Origin: Flavobacteriales bacterium
Lineage (GTDB): Bacteria > Bacteroidota > Bacteroidia > Flavobacteriales_G > JALEGO01
DNA: 33,132 bases
Assembly: GCA_020629755.1 (NCBI GenBank)
Contig: JAHDCS010000024.1
Span: 2,314 to 35,445, forward strand
Direction of reading: 5' to 3'
Position 1 is the stretch's first letter; each line of letters starts with the position of its first letter. The translations under genes were made by a program, and so were the position numbers. The notes beneath the pieces were generated by a model. That model did not search any database and had not been told where the DNA came from. It saw only the letters and a list, made by a program, of their open reading frames with translations. Below are positions 26,366 through 33,132 of the stretch, one piece after another.

Positions 26366-26373
26366 TACTTTTG
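26366..26373 (+). promoter_or_regulatory. Putative -7 element (TAnnTTTG) for the GT2 gene
   Basis: TACTTTTG matches TAnnTTTG exactly and is identical to the tpiA element. It lies six bases before the ATG at 26380, in the short gap between divergent genes. No good -33 partner was found at the standard distance. Its presence argues against the in-frame TTG at 26371, which would lie inside the motif. Confidence 0.4.
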
Positions 26374-26379
26374 GATCCG

Positions 26380-27396
26380 ATGGACGTCAAATTCTCCTTA
26401 ATCATTGCCACCTACAACAGGCTCGAAGAACTCAAAGAGCTATTTGCTTCACTCAATGCGCTTTTAAATAGAAATTTATTGGAGGTTATAGTAGTGGATG
26501 ATGGTTCTACAGATCTGACTGAACACTTTATTACATCCTTTTCTGCAGATTTTCCTATTCGATATTTTAAACAAAAGAACAAAGGTCCAGGTGCAGCACG
26601 TAATAATGGAATGTCTAAGGCCAAAGGGGAGTATTTTATTTTTATTGATTCTGATGTTATTTTGCCCGAAGATTACATCCGTAAAATAGATGATGCGTTA
26701 GAACAAAATAAATTTGATGCTTTCGGAGGGCCAGATACCTATCATGAATCGTTTTCTGATTTGCTCAAAGCGATCAATTATTCCATGACGTCTTTTTTAG
26801 GTACAGGAGGTACACGTGGTTCTAAAAAAAGCGTCACAAAGTTTTACCCAAGAAGCTTTAATATGGGTATTCACAGAAAAGTGTATGAAGAAATAGGAGG
26901 GATGAACGATTTGAGACATGGCCAAGATATGGACTTTTCGGCACGTATTTACAAAGCAGGTTTTAAGGTAGGTTTAATTAACGATGCCTTTGTGTATCAC
27001 AAACGCAGAACCAGTTTTTGGAAGTTTTTTAAACAAATTCACAATTGGGGTGTCACGCGGATTAATTTACAATTGTTGCATAAAAATATGCTCAAGCCCG
27101 TGCATCTTTTGCCGGCTTTTATTGTTTTGGGGGGATGTGTAATTTTGCTTTTAAGCTTCTTTTTTGTGTTTGCAAATAAGGTGTTGTATTTGGGGCTTTT
27201 GGTAGGATTAGCAGTAGCTTTGTTGGCGTTCATGCAATCCTTTTTTATGTATAAAAGCATAAAGATTTCATGTTTGTCTGTTCTTACTTTGTTTATACAA
27301 GTTTTTGCCTATGGCTGTGGTTTAATTAATGCGTGCTTGCAAATTTTGTTTGGCGCTAAGCAAGCCAAGGGCATTACCAAAAACTATTATAAATAA
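26380..27396 (+). CDS. Family 2 glycosyltransferase with C-terminal membrane helices
   Basis: A 338-residue GT2. It begins K-F-S-L-I-I-A-T-Y-N-R, has V-V-D-D-G-S-T-D near residue 39, K-G-P-G-A-A-R-N-N-G near 70, and D-S-D in F-I-D-S-D-V-I-L for metal binding. H-G-Q-D-M-D-F-S-A-R-I near 185 is the acceptor-side acidic motif. Two to three hydrophobic helices at about 245-325 anchor it. An in-frame TTG at 26371 would add three residues; the ATG is preferred because of the conserved start and the promoter-like motif. GC content is closer to the flanking housekeeping genes than to the AT-rich block. It is the last glycan gene before gmhA. Sugar specificity cannot be told. Confidence 0.92.
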   Translation: MDVKFSLIIATYNRLEELKELFASLNALLNRNLLEVIVVDDGSTDLTEHFITSFSADFPIRYFKQKNKGPGAARNNGMSKAKGEYFIFIDSDVILPEDYIRKIDDALEQNKFDAFGGPDTYHESFSDLLKAINYSMTSFLGTGGTRGSKKSVTKFYPRSFNMGIHRKVYEEIGGMNDLRHGQDMDFSARIYKAGFKVGLINDAFVYHKRRTSFWKFFKQIHNWGVTRINLQLLHKNMLKPVHLLPAFIVLGGCVILLLSFFFVFANKVLYLGLLVGLAVALLAFMQSFFMYKSIKISCLSVLTLFIQVFAYGCGLINACLQILFGAKQAKGITKNYYK

Positions 27397-27412
27397 GTTT
27401 TGAAAAGAACTC
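27397..27412 (+). repeat. Solitary copy of the 16-bp hairpin-element terminal repeat
   Basis: GTTTTGAAAAGAACTC is identical to the right terminal repeat of the 181-bp element (17484-17499) and in the same orientation. It starts directly after the stop codon of the GT2 gene. The bases that follow (27413-27433, including AATTCAATTCGCTTTTA) weakly resemble the unpaired insert of that element (ATTTCATTCCGCTTTTA). No matching inverted copy was found nearby. Confidence 0.6.
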
Positions 27413-27452
27413 TTTGAATTCAATTCGCTTTTATGTAATCTTGTTCTAAACC

Positions 27453-28023
27453 ATGCTCGAGCGAAAACATCATTCAAAGTTCAATAGGCACTAAATCAGC
27501 ACTTTACTCTGATACCGAACTATTAAAAAAGATTAATAAGGCTGTAGAGTGTTCATGTTTGGCCCTAAAAAACAAAGGCCAACTCCTCTTCTGTGGCAAT
27601 GGAGGTTCGGCTGCTGATGCGCAACATATCGCTGCCGAATTATCGGGGCGCTTTTATATAGATCGCCCACCGCTTAATGCCGAAGCGCTGCATGTGAACA
27701 CGTCTTATTTAACAGCCGTGGCTAATGACTACGGCTATGATGAGATTTTTGCAAGACTAGTAGAAGCGAAAGGCAAAGAAGGAGATGTATTGTTTGGACT
27801 CTCAACCTCTGGTAATTCTAAAAATATTGTAAAGGCCTTTGTAAAAGGCAAAAAAATGGGGATGCATACCATAGCGCTAACAGGTCAAAAAAATTCTAAG
27901 ATTAGTGAATTGGCAGACCTTTGTATTAAGGTCCCGTCTGAAGATACGCCAAGAATTCAAGAATGCCATATTCTGATTGGACATATAATCTGTGAACTGA
28001 TCGAACGTGAATTGTTTGGCTAA
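27453..28023 (+). CDS. gmhA: Sedoheptulose-7-phosphate isomerase, 5' end apparently out of frame
   Basis: Makes D-glycero-manno-heptose 7-phosphate for LPS or other heptose-containing glycans. SIS-domain motifs C-G-N-G-G-S-A-A-D-A-Q-H and A-E-L-S-G-R-F are present, with the family's catalytic Glu in the latter and His in the C-terminal Q-E-C-H-I-L-I-G-H. The longest frame with a standard start begins only at TTG 27559 (154 aa), lacking the N-terminal helix of a ~190-residue family. The same frame is open upstream to 27439 and encodes family-like sequence (N-I-I-Q-S-S-I-G-T-K...L-L-K-K-I), but has no ATG, GTG or TTG there. The ATG at 27453 is one frame off; removing one A from the AAAA at 27464-27467 joins it and gives 189 residues. 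So either a one-base insertion (mutation or read error), frameshifting, or a rare start such as ATT 27472. Confidence 0.8.
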
Positions 28024-28043
28024 ATAATAAAAAGAATAACGCT

Positions 28044-29105
28044 ATGGTACACAACTTCTCAGCAGGCCCTTCCATCCTTCCAAAAGGCGTTTTTTTAGAG
28101 GCGTCTAAAGCAGTGGTTGAGTATAAAGACACGGGGCTTTCGCTTTTAGAAATGTCGCATCGTGGTGAGCATTTTGTTGAGATCATGCAAGAAGCTCAGA
28201 ACCTTGTGAAAGAACTATTAGGTCTTAATGACGACTTTAAAGTGTTGTTTTTGTCGGGCGGAGCCTCCACGGGTTTTTATATATCAGCCTTAAATTTTCT
28301 GAAAACAAGAGCAGGATATATAGATACAGGCACATGGTCGTCTAAAGCGATAAAAGAAGCAAAACGGATTGCGCCTATAGAGGTTGTGGCGTCTTCAAAA
28401 GATAATCAGTACAAACACATTCCATCTATTCCTTCTGATTTGGAGGGATTGGATTATCTGCATATTACGTCAAATAACACCATTTATGGTACGCAATTTC
28501 AAGATTTTCAAGCGCTCAAAACCAAACAAATTTGTGATATGTCATCAGATATTTTCTCAAGACCCATTGACGGATCTAAATTCAGTTTGATTTATGCAGG
28601 GGCTCAAAAAAATATGGGGCCAGCGGGCACCACGCTGTATATAGTAAATCAAAATCATCTAGACAAAGACATCAGAGATTTGCCTTCAATGCTTGATTTA
28701 AGTTTGCAGATCGAAAAAAAATCGGCTTTTAACACGCCTCCGGTGTTTCCGATCTATGTGTCTATGCTTAATTTAAGATGGCTCAAAGACAATGGAGGGG
28801 TTGAGGCCGCTGAAAAAAGAAATGCTGAAAAAGCAGATCTTTTGTATGCTGAAATTGACAGAAATAGCTTATTTACAGGAAATGTAGAACACAAAGACCG
28901 CTCTAAAATGAACGTGACCTTTACCTTAAGCCAAGAGGGTTTAGAAAACACTTTTTTAGACTTATGTAAACAGGCAAATATTGTGGGCATCAAAGGTCAT
29001 CGCTCGGTGGGTGGCTTTAGAGCGTCACTTTATAATGCCTTGCCTTTAAAGAGTGTGCAGGCCCTAGTAGAGATTATGACGTTTTTAGAACAAAGCCATG
29101 GATAA
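28044..29105 (+). CDS. serC: Phosphoserine aminotransferase
   Basis: Converts 3-phosphohydroxypyruvate and glutamate to phosphoserine in serine synthesis. This is a 353-residue PLP class V aminotransferase. It starts N-F-S-A-G-P-S, has L-F-L-S-G-G-A-S-T-G at 68-77, the T-S-N-N-T-I-Y-G-T-Q segment at 142-151, and the PLP lysine K189 in Y-A-G-A-Q-K-N-M-G-P. C-terminal G-H-R-S-V-G-G-F-R-A-S-L-Y-N matches the family. It starts 20 bp after gmhA and overlaps serA by 8 bp. The next enzyme upstream in the pathway, SerA, is thus co-translated. Confidence 0.97.
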   Translation: MVHNFSAGPSILPKGVFLEASKAVVEYKDTGLSLLEMSHRGEHFVEIMQEAQNLVKELLGLNDDFKVLFLSGGASTGFYISALNFLKTRAGYIDTGTWSSKAIKEAKRIAPIEVVASSKDNQYKHIPSIPSDLEGLDYLHITSNNTIYGTQFQDFQALKTKQICDMSSDIFSRPIDGSKFSLIYAGAQKNMGPAGTTLYIVNQNHLDKDIRDLPSMLDLSLQIEKKSAFNTPPVFPIYVSMLNLRWLKDNGGVEAAEKRNAEKADLLYAEIDRNSLFTGNVEHKDRSKMNVTFTLSQEGLENTFLDLCKQANIVGIKGHRSVGGFRASLYNALPLKSVQALVEIMTFLEQSHG

Positions 29106-30060
29106 AATATTAGCGAACGATGGTATAGATAATTCGGCTAAAGAAGCCTTAGAAGCGAAAGGCTTTATGGTCTCTACTCAAAAAGTAGAAGCCGATCAGC
29201 TGATCGAAACACTTAATGCTGAGCAGTACGCGGTGTTGATCATCAGAAGTGCTACAAAAGTAACCGAAAAGGTTCTGCGTGAAGCAAAATATTTAAAACT
29301 TGTCATTCGGGCTGGTGTAGGGCTAGACAACATTGATTTACAAGCGGCTGAAAGCTGTGGTATTCAAGTTAACAACACACCAGCAGCTTCTTCTCAGGCG
29401 GTAGCTGAATGGGGGATGGCGGCCATGTTTACTTTAGCTCGGAAAATGAGCATGCTCTCAGAAAAAATGCCTTCTAAGGGACATCAAGAATTTAAATCTT
29501 TAAAAAAAGCAGCTAAGGGGATGGAGTTGTCTTCTAAAACTTTAGGGATTGTAGGGTTTGGGAGGATAGGGCGCACGCTGGCCAGTTATGCACTTGGCAT
29601 GGGCATGCAGGTTCACGCACACGATCCGTTTATTAAAGAAACCAAAATCGAAGTGCCACTAAACATCACAGGTCATTCGCTTAAAGCTATGGTATCTCTG
29701 GTCGAGCAAGACGTGCTTTTTTCTTCTTCTGACTTTATTTCATTGCACGTCCCAAAGGGCGATAAGCCATTAATAGATGCCAATGTGTTAAGTAAGATGA
29801 AATCGTCTGCCTTTTTATTAAATGCTGCTAGGGGAGGAGTAGTTGATGAATTTGCCTTACTAGATGCACTAGACAAAGCACACATAGCAGGTGCTGCTTT
29901 AGATGTGTTTGAGAATGAACCCCATGTAAATTCAGCTTTATTGAAACACCCTAAGATTTTTTGTACGCCACATATAGGGGCATCTACCATTGAAGCCCAA
30001 AAACGCATTGGCGATGAAATTGTATCAATCATTGATGCGTTTAATGTAGCTGATGCTTAA
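29098..30060 (+). CDS. serA: D-3-phosphoglycerate dehydrogenase, short form
   Basis: Oxidises 3-phosphoglycerate with NAD to 3-phosphohydroxypyruvate, the substrate of SerC. A 320-residue D-2-hydroxyacid dehydrogenase with G-F-G-R-I-G at 153-158 (NAD loop), R-A-G-V-G-L-D-N-I-D at 71-80, and catalytic Arg245, Glu274 and His292. It ends after the catalytic domain with no ACT or intervening regulatory domain, so serine feedback through ACT is not expected. It overlaps serC by 8 bp and is followed 17 bp on by the DUF1015 gene, an order common in Bacteroidota. Confidence 0.95.
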   Translation: MDKILANDGIDNSAKEALEAKGFMVSTQKVEADQLIETLNAEQYAVLIIRSATKVTEKVLREAKYLKLVIRAGVGLDNIDLQAAESCGIQVNNTPAASSQAVAEWGMAAMFTLARKMSMLSEKMPSKGHQEFKSLKKAAKGMELSSKTLGIVGFGRIGRTLASYALGMGMQVHAHDPFIKETKIEVPLNITGHSLKAMVSLVEQDVLFSSSDFISLHVPKGDKPLIDANVLSKMKSSAFLLNAARGGVVDEFALLDALDKAHIAGAALDVFENEPHVNSALLKHPKIFCTPHIGASTIEAQKRIGDEIVSIIDAFNVADA

Positions 30061-30077
30061 ATAAACTCTATTATAAA

Positions 30078-31241
30078 GTGGCCAAGGTATTTCCATTTAA
30101 AGCATTAAGAGCACAAGAGAATAAGGTGCATTTGGTTACCACCCGTTCATACATTTCATATTCTGAAGTGCAACTTAAAGACAAATTAGAAAACAATCCG
30201 TTTTCATTTATGCATGTATTAGCTTCAGCAGCCCAAAAAGCCAATGGTTCTTTTAAGCAGAAATACAAAGCAGTCAGGGAGCACTTTCAGCTTTTTAAAA
30301 AAGAACATTTGTTAAAAGAACAAACGGCTAGTTTTTATCTATACGAACAATCTAGTGCGGCAGGTTTTTTTACCGGACTGGTTAGCTTAATTGATTTAGA
30401 AGAATACAAAGACAATCGAATCAAAAAACATGAGCAAACCATAGAGAAACGGCGCGAAATGTTTAAAAATTATTTAGATCAAACGGCTATCCATGCTGAG
30501 CCAGTACTGCTTACCCACAAGCCTCTAGTTGATTTAGAACGTTTTTATGATCAGCTTAAAACCCAGTTGCCTCTGTATGATTTTTACACGCATAATCAGG
30601 TACTGCATCGCGCCTGGAGAGTTGATGCGCCTGAAAGCATACAAAAAATTCAAACACTTTTTAAAAATACCCAAAGCTTTTATATTGCCGATGGTCATCA
30701 CCGATTGGCCTCCTCTTTAGATTTATACACAGCCAAAAGTGATCATAAATATAGATATTGTCTCTCTTTTCTGTTGTCTGAAAAACAATTGGTTAATCGT
30801 GGGTTTCATCGCGTTTTAGAGTGGTCTAGTAAAGTAGATTTAATAGAGATTCTCAAAAACATTTATACGCTTATCCCTCAAAATAAAATAATTAATGACG
30901 CTCCGCAAGTTCAGCTATACTACAAGCAGAAATACTATACACTCATCCCCCCAAAAAATAACACGCAGCTGCCCGTTTCATATTTATCAGAGATGTTTTT
31001 TTATAAAGCATTAAAGATCAAAGATTTGAGAAATACTAAAGCCATTTCTTATGTAAGTGATCAAAAACAAATTGAGGCCTTATTTTTAGATGCACAGTTT
31101 ACACATGCGCTTTTTTATATGCCTGTGGTACGGTTTAAAGATGTTATGGATCTTAGCGACGAGCATAAAACCCTTCCGCCTAAAAGCACATATATTTTAC
31201 CTAAGCTTCGCAGTTCATTATTTATCTATGAGTATGAGTAA
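30078..31241 (+). CDS. DUF1015 family protein
   Basis: A 387-residue member of the DUF1015 family, whose function is not established. Its N-terminus V-F-P-F-K-A-L-R and the motifs K-H-E-Q-T at 117-121 and A-D-G-H-H-R at 204-209 are the most conserved parts of the family; the Asp/His cluster looks like an active or metal site. The start is GTG at 30078. The gene follows serA by 17 bp, and its association with serC-serA in Bacteroidota suggests a link to serine metabolism, which remains unproved. The last bases overlap the start of the YggS-type gene. Confidence 0.92.
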   Translation: MAKVFPFKALRAQENKVHLVTTRSYISYSEVQLKDKLENNPFSFMHVLASAAQKANGSFKQKYKAVREHFQLFKKEHLLKEQTASFYLYEQSSAAGFFTGLVSLIDLEEYKDNRIKKHEQTIEKRREMFKNYLDQTAIHAEPVLLTHKPLVDLERFYDQLKTQLPLYDFYTHNQVLHRAWRVDAPESIQKIQTLFKNTQSFYIADGHHRLASSLDLYTAKSDHKYRYCLSFLLSEKQLVNRGFHRVLEWSSKVDLIEILKNIYTLIPQNKIINDAPQVQLYYKQKYYTLIPPKNNTQLPVSYLSEMFFYKALKIKDLRNTKAISYVSDQKQIEALFLDAQFTHALFYMPVVRFKDVMDLSDEHKTLPPKSTYILPKLRSSLFIYEYE

Positions 31242-31896
31242 GCCATTGATGCTTAAGGCTTACCAAAAGGTGAAGGCTGAGCTGAATGCTAAGGTCAAGC
31301 TTATTGTAGTAACTAAAACCATTTCTGCAGAGCAAATTCAAATTCTTTACAATGCAGGACACCGTGATTTTGGTGAAAACCGTGTTGAGGTTTTAACAGA
31401 AAAATATAAGCGTTTGCCAAAAGATATTCGCTGGCATTTTATTGGGCATTTACAACGCAAAAAAGTCAAGAAACTCTTACCAATGCCTGAATTGATTCAC
31501 AGCGTTGATCGATTAGAATTGCTAGACGAAATCAACAAAAGAGCCTTGCAAGATCAGCGCATACAAAATGTTCTGCTTCAAATTCATGTGGCTCAAGAAT
31601 CGTCTAAGCATGGCTTTAGTCTTCAAGATTTTGAAGAGAAATGTCAAGAGATTCAGAGCGCAAAATATTCTAATATTCAGATCAAAGGACTTATGGCGAT
31701 GGCCTCGTTTTGCGAAGATCAAAATCAAATAAAAAATGAATTTTTAGAGGTTCAAAATATGTTTTTAAAAGTAAAACCGTATTTTAGCGAAGCCTTTTGT
31801 GCATTATCAATGGGGATGAGTTCTGATTATCATATAGCCATTCAGTGCGGATCTACCATGGTTCGTGTGGGCAGTACAATTGTGCGTCAGTTTTGA
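31228..31896 (+). CDS. YggS/PROSC-type PLP homeostasis protein
   Basis: A 222-residue PLP-binding protein of the YggS/PLPBP family that keeps pyridoxal phosphate and some amino-acid pools in balance; no enzymatic activity is firmly known. The PLP lysine is K30 in L-I-V-V-T-K-T. F-G-E-N-R-V, W-H-F-I-G-H-L-Q-R-K-K, I-H-S-V-D and C-A-L-S-M-G-M-S-S-D are family signatures. The open frame extends back to 31090 inside the DUF1015 gene, but that part is not family-like. ATG 31228 or ATG 31234, overlapping the preceding stop by 14 or 8 bp, is the likely start. The next gene begins at its stop codon. Confidence 0.94.
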   Translation: MSMSKPLMLKAYQKVKAELNAKVKLIVVTKTISAEQIQILYNAGHRDFGENRVEVLTEKYKRLPKDIRWHFIGHLQRKKVKKLLPMPELIHSVDRLELLDEINKRALQDQRIQNVLLQIHVAQESSKHGFSLQDFEEKCQEIQSAKYSNIQIKGLMAMASFCEDQNQIKNEFLEVQNMFLKVKPYFSEAFCALSMGMSSDYHIAIQCGSTMVRVGSTIVRQF

Positions 31897-32876
31897 GAAA
31901 AAAGTCTATACATATAGTGTTAGCGATGAGTGTTTTTGTGATGCTTATTTCTTTTTACTTTCCTGATAATAATTTTTCGGGCTCTGCAAGTGAAAAGAAC
32001 CTTTACTCAGACAGCTTGTCATTTTATATTCCAGAGAGTAGAGAGGAAATTCATTTTTTGGTAGATTCTCTTTTAGAATTAGAAGAAGTTCCTTTTGATT
32101 ATTTAAATGTGTTACATGCCTGTTTGTATGAAAAGTTTTACAAGAATGATGATATTGCTTCTTTAAAAGAATCAGTTCATGCAACGCATGCGTCTGATCA
32201 ACTTTATCACACCTGGGAAACCGAGCATGCCAATCCGTATGATTCGGTGTTTAATTTGTTGAGTGCAGACACGACCTTTGAGTTGTATTTGTCTGACTAT
32301 ACCCATCCGTACATGGGGGTAGTGACATCTCCCTTTGGATGGCGTGATGGCAGGCCTCATAAAGGGATAGATGTTGATTTAGAAGTCTGGGATACTCTTA
32401 GAGCCGCCTTTGATGGAGAAGTCAGAGTGGCAAAGGTGTATGGGGGGTTCGGAAGGGCTGTTATTATAAGACATAACAATGGCCTTGAAACCATTTATGC
32501 ACATTTGCATAGAATTAAAGTAAAATCTGGCGATTGGGTAAATGCTGGAGATCTGATAGGTTTAGGCGGGAGTTCAGGCCATTCAACAGGCAGTCATTTG
32601 CATTTTGAAACCCGTTTTTTAGGACGAGCCATTGACCCAGAAATATTTATTGATTTTACCACGGGCATGCTCAAACACGATGAACTTATCATTAAAAAAT
32701 ATAAAAAACGCTTTATCTGTTACCCTAAAGGAGCAGTCTTTCATACGGTACATAAAGGCGATTATCTCATTAAGATTGGCAACTGCTATGGAGTGAGCGT
32801 TTCTGAGATATGCAAACTCAATAGAATTTCGCGTAAAAAACGCCTTAAAATTGGTGAGAAAATCAGAGTGATTTAA
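31893..32876 (+). CDS. M23 family metallopeptidase with C-terminal LysM
   Basis: A 327-residue envelope protein, probably a peptidoglycan endopeptidase. Residues 5-23 form a signal peptide or anchor. The LytM/M23 domain spans about 140-255, with zinc ligands H156 and D160 in H-K-G-I-D, H204 in Y-A-H-L-H, and H237 in S-H-L-H-F-E, so all catalytic positions are kept. A LysM domain (about 284-327: H-T-V-H-K-G-D-Y-L...L-K-I-G-E-K-I-R-V-I) should bind glycan strands. The frame is open from 31845, but TTG at 31893 overlaps the yggS-type stop by 4 bp (TTGA) and gives a proper signal sequence, so it is chosen. It ends the serine-gene unit. Confidence 0.92.
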   Translation: MRKKSIHIVLAMSVFVMLISFYFPDNNFSGSASEKNLYSDSLSFYIPESREEIHFLVDSLLELEEVPFDYLNVLHACLYEKFYKNDDIASLKESVHATHASDQLYHTWETEHANPYDSVFNLLSADTTFELYLSDYTHPYMGVVTSPFGWRDGRPHKGIDVDLEVWDTLRAAFDGEVRVAKVYGGFGRAVIIRHNNGLETIYAHLHRIKVKSGDWVNAGDLIGLGGSSGHSTGSHLHFETRFLGRAIDPEIFIDFTTGMLKHDELIIKKYKKRFICYPKGAVFHTVHKGDYLIKIGNCYGVSVSEICKLNRISRKKRLKIGEKIRVI

Positions 32877-32988
32877 GCTTTATATTGATTTAGGTTAGAT
32901 ATTTTTGGAGTTACCCTATTTTTTTTAAGTTATTTTCTTCTATCCTTATTTTTTGTCCTTTTCCTTGAAGAAAAGAACGAAAATTCAA

Positions 32989-33097
32989 GCCAAGAATGAA
33001 GCTATCTGCCCACCTCTAGAAAATGTAGCTCACAAGGCCAGAGCTCTGCAAAGCCACATTTTCTATTCACCTTCAGCCCACGCCCGCCATTCTTGGC
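32989..33097. repeat. Nested palindromic intergenic element
   Basis: The 256 bp after the M23 gene hold no gene. Within them GCCAAGAATG (32989-32998) pairs perfectly with CATTCTTGGC (33088-33097), and inside that TAGAAAATGT (33017-33026) pairs perfectly with ACATTTTCTA (33056-33065), with AGC/GCT pairing nearer the loop. A direct repeat GCGCAC follows at about 33104 and 33115. The segment from ~33000 is clearly GC-richer than the surrounding DNA. It looks like a repeat-family unit (REP/BIME-like) or a structured terminator. Confidence 0.6.
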
Positions 33098-33132
33098 AGG
33101 CCAGCGCACTTTTGAGCGCACGATGAAAATTT

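Noticed and set aside
29673-30032. 119-aa open frame on the minus strand opposite serA
   Set aside because: Shadow of serA; no motif, no promoter or start context, and serA is intact across it.
31090-31227. N-terminal extension of the YggS-type protein by 46 residues
   Set aside because: It lies inside the DUF1015 gene and its sequence has no family similarity; family homology starts after ATG 31228/31234.
31845-31892. Longer start of the M23 protein
   Set aside because: The extra 16 residues overlap the yggS-type gene by 52 bp and place the signal peptide away from the N-terminus; TTG 31893 with a 4-bp overlap fits better.
1-33132. CRISPR array, IS element, prophage or restriction/defence system
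   Set aside because: No spaced direct repeats, transposase, integrase, phage structural or nuclease-helicase genes were found on either strand; the extra DNA is explained by a glycan locus.

Overview
This 33 kb window is a contiguous, low-GC piece of a Bacteroidota chromosome, most likely from a member of the Flavobacteriales. That placement is inferred from gene content: an S16 protein with an acidic/alanine-rich tail, a TPR-PD40-SPOR giant, a YfhO-family protein, the serC-serA-DUF1015 order, and promoter-like TAnnTTTG motifs with little sign of Shine-Dalgarno sequences. No transposase, integrase, CRISPR array or phage gene was seen.

Left part (1-13090). The end of rpsP leads into rimM and trmN6 on the + strand and stops at a bidirectional terminator. 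Facing it is a minus-strand operon, tpiA > prmA > a 1497-aa exported protein > a 1580-aa exported TPR/PD40/coiled-coil/triple-SPOR protein > an M48 lipoprotein protease, followed by tRNA-Arg(ACG). Genes in this operon overlap or lie within about 20 bp of each other. The three envelope proteins look co-expressed and are the least understood part of the window.

Middle part (13161-27396). This is a surface-glycan locus. It opens with a compact, overlapping pseudaminic-acid-type operon: pseB, pseF, a sugar formyltransferase-like gene, a GNAT gene and pseI. No PseC (aminotransferase) or PseG (UDP-sugar hydrolase) is present. After a 181-bp hairpin-forming repeat come a GtrB-like glycosyltransferase, a Wzx-type flippase, an FkbM methyltransferase and a capsule-type glycosyltransferase on +. 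A minus-strand group follows (GT2, YfhO, SAM methyltransferase), then a final + strand GT2. The part from the flippase through the minus-strand GT2 is visibly more AT-rich than its surroundings, as expected of an exchangeable serotype cassette. A 16-bp sequence is shared between the hairpin element at its left edge and the spot just after the last GT2 stop codon.

Right part (27453-32876). A gmhA gene whose 5' end appears shifted out of frame is followed by serC, serA, a DUF1015 gene, a YggS-type PLP protein and an M23/LysM peptidase. All are tightly packed on +, several with overlapping start and stop codons. The last ~250 bases carry no gene and contain a nested palindromic, GC-richer repeat-like element.

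Main points of interest: the incomplete, formyltransferase-bearing Pse operon; the paired giant exported proteins, one with a winged-helix-like segment; the hairpin element bracketing the glycan block; the gmhA 5' end; and TAnnTTTG promoter motifs only 4-7 nt from start codons, which suggest leaderless transcripts.
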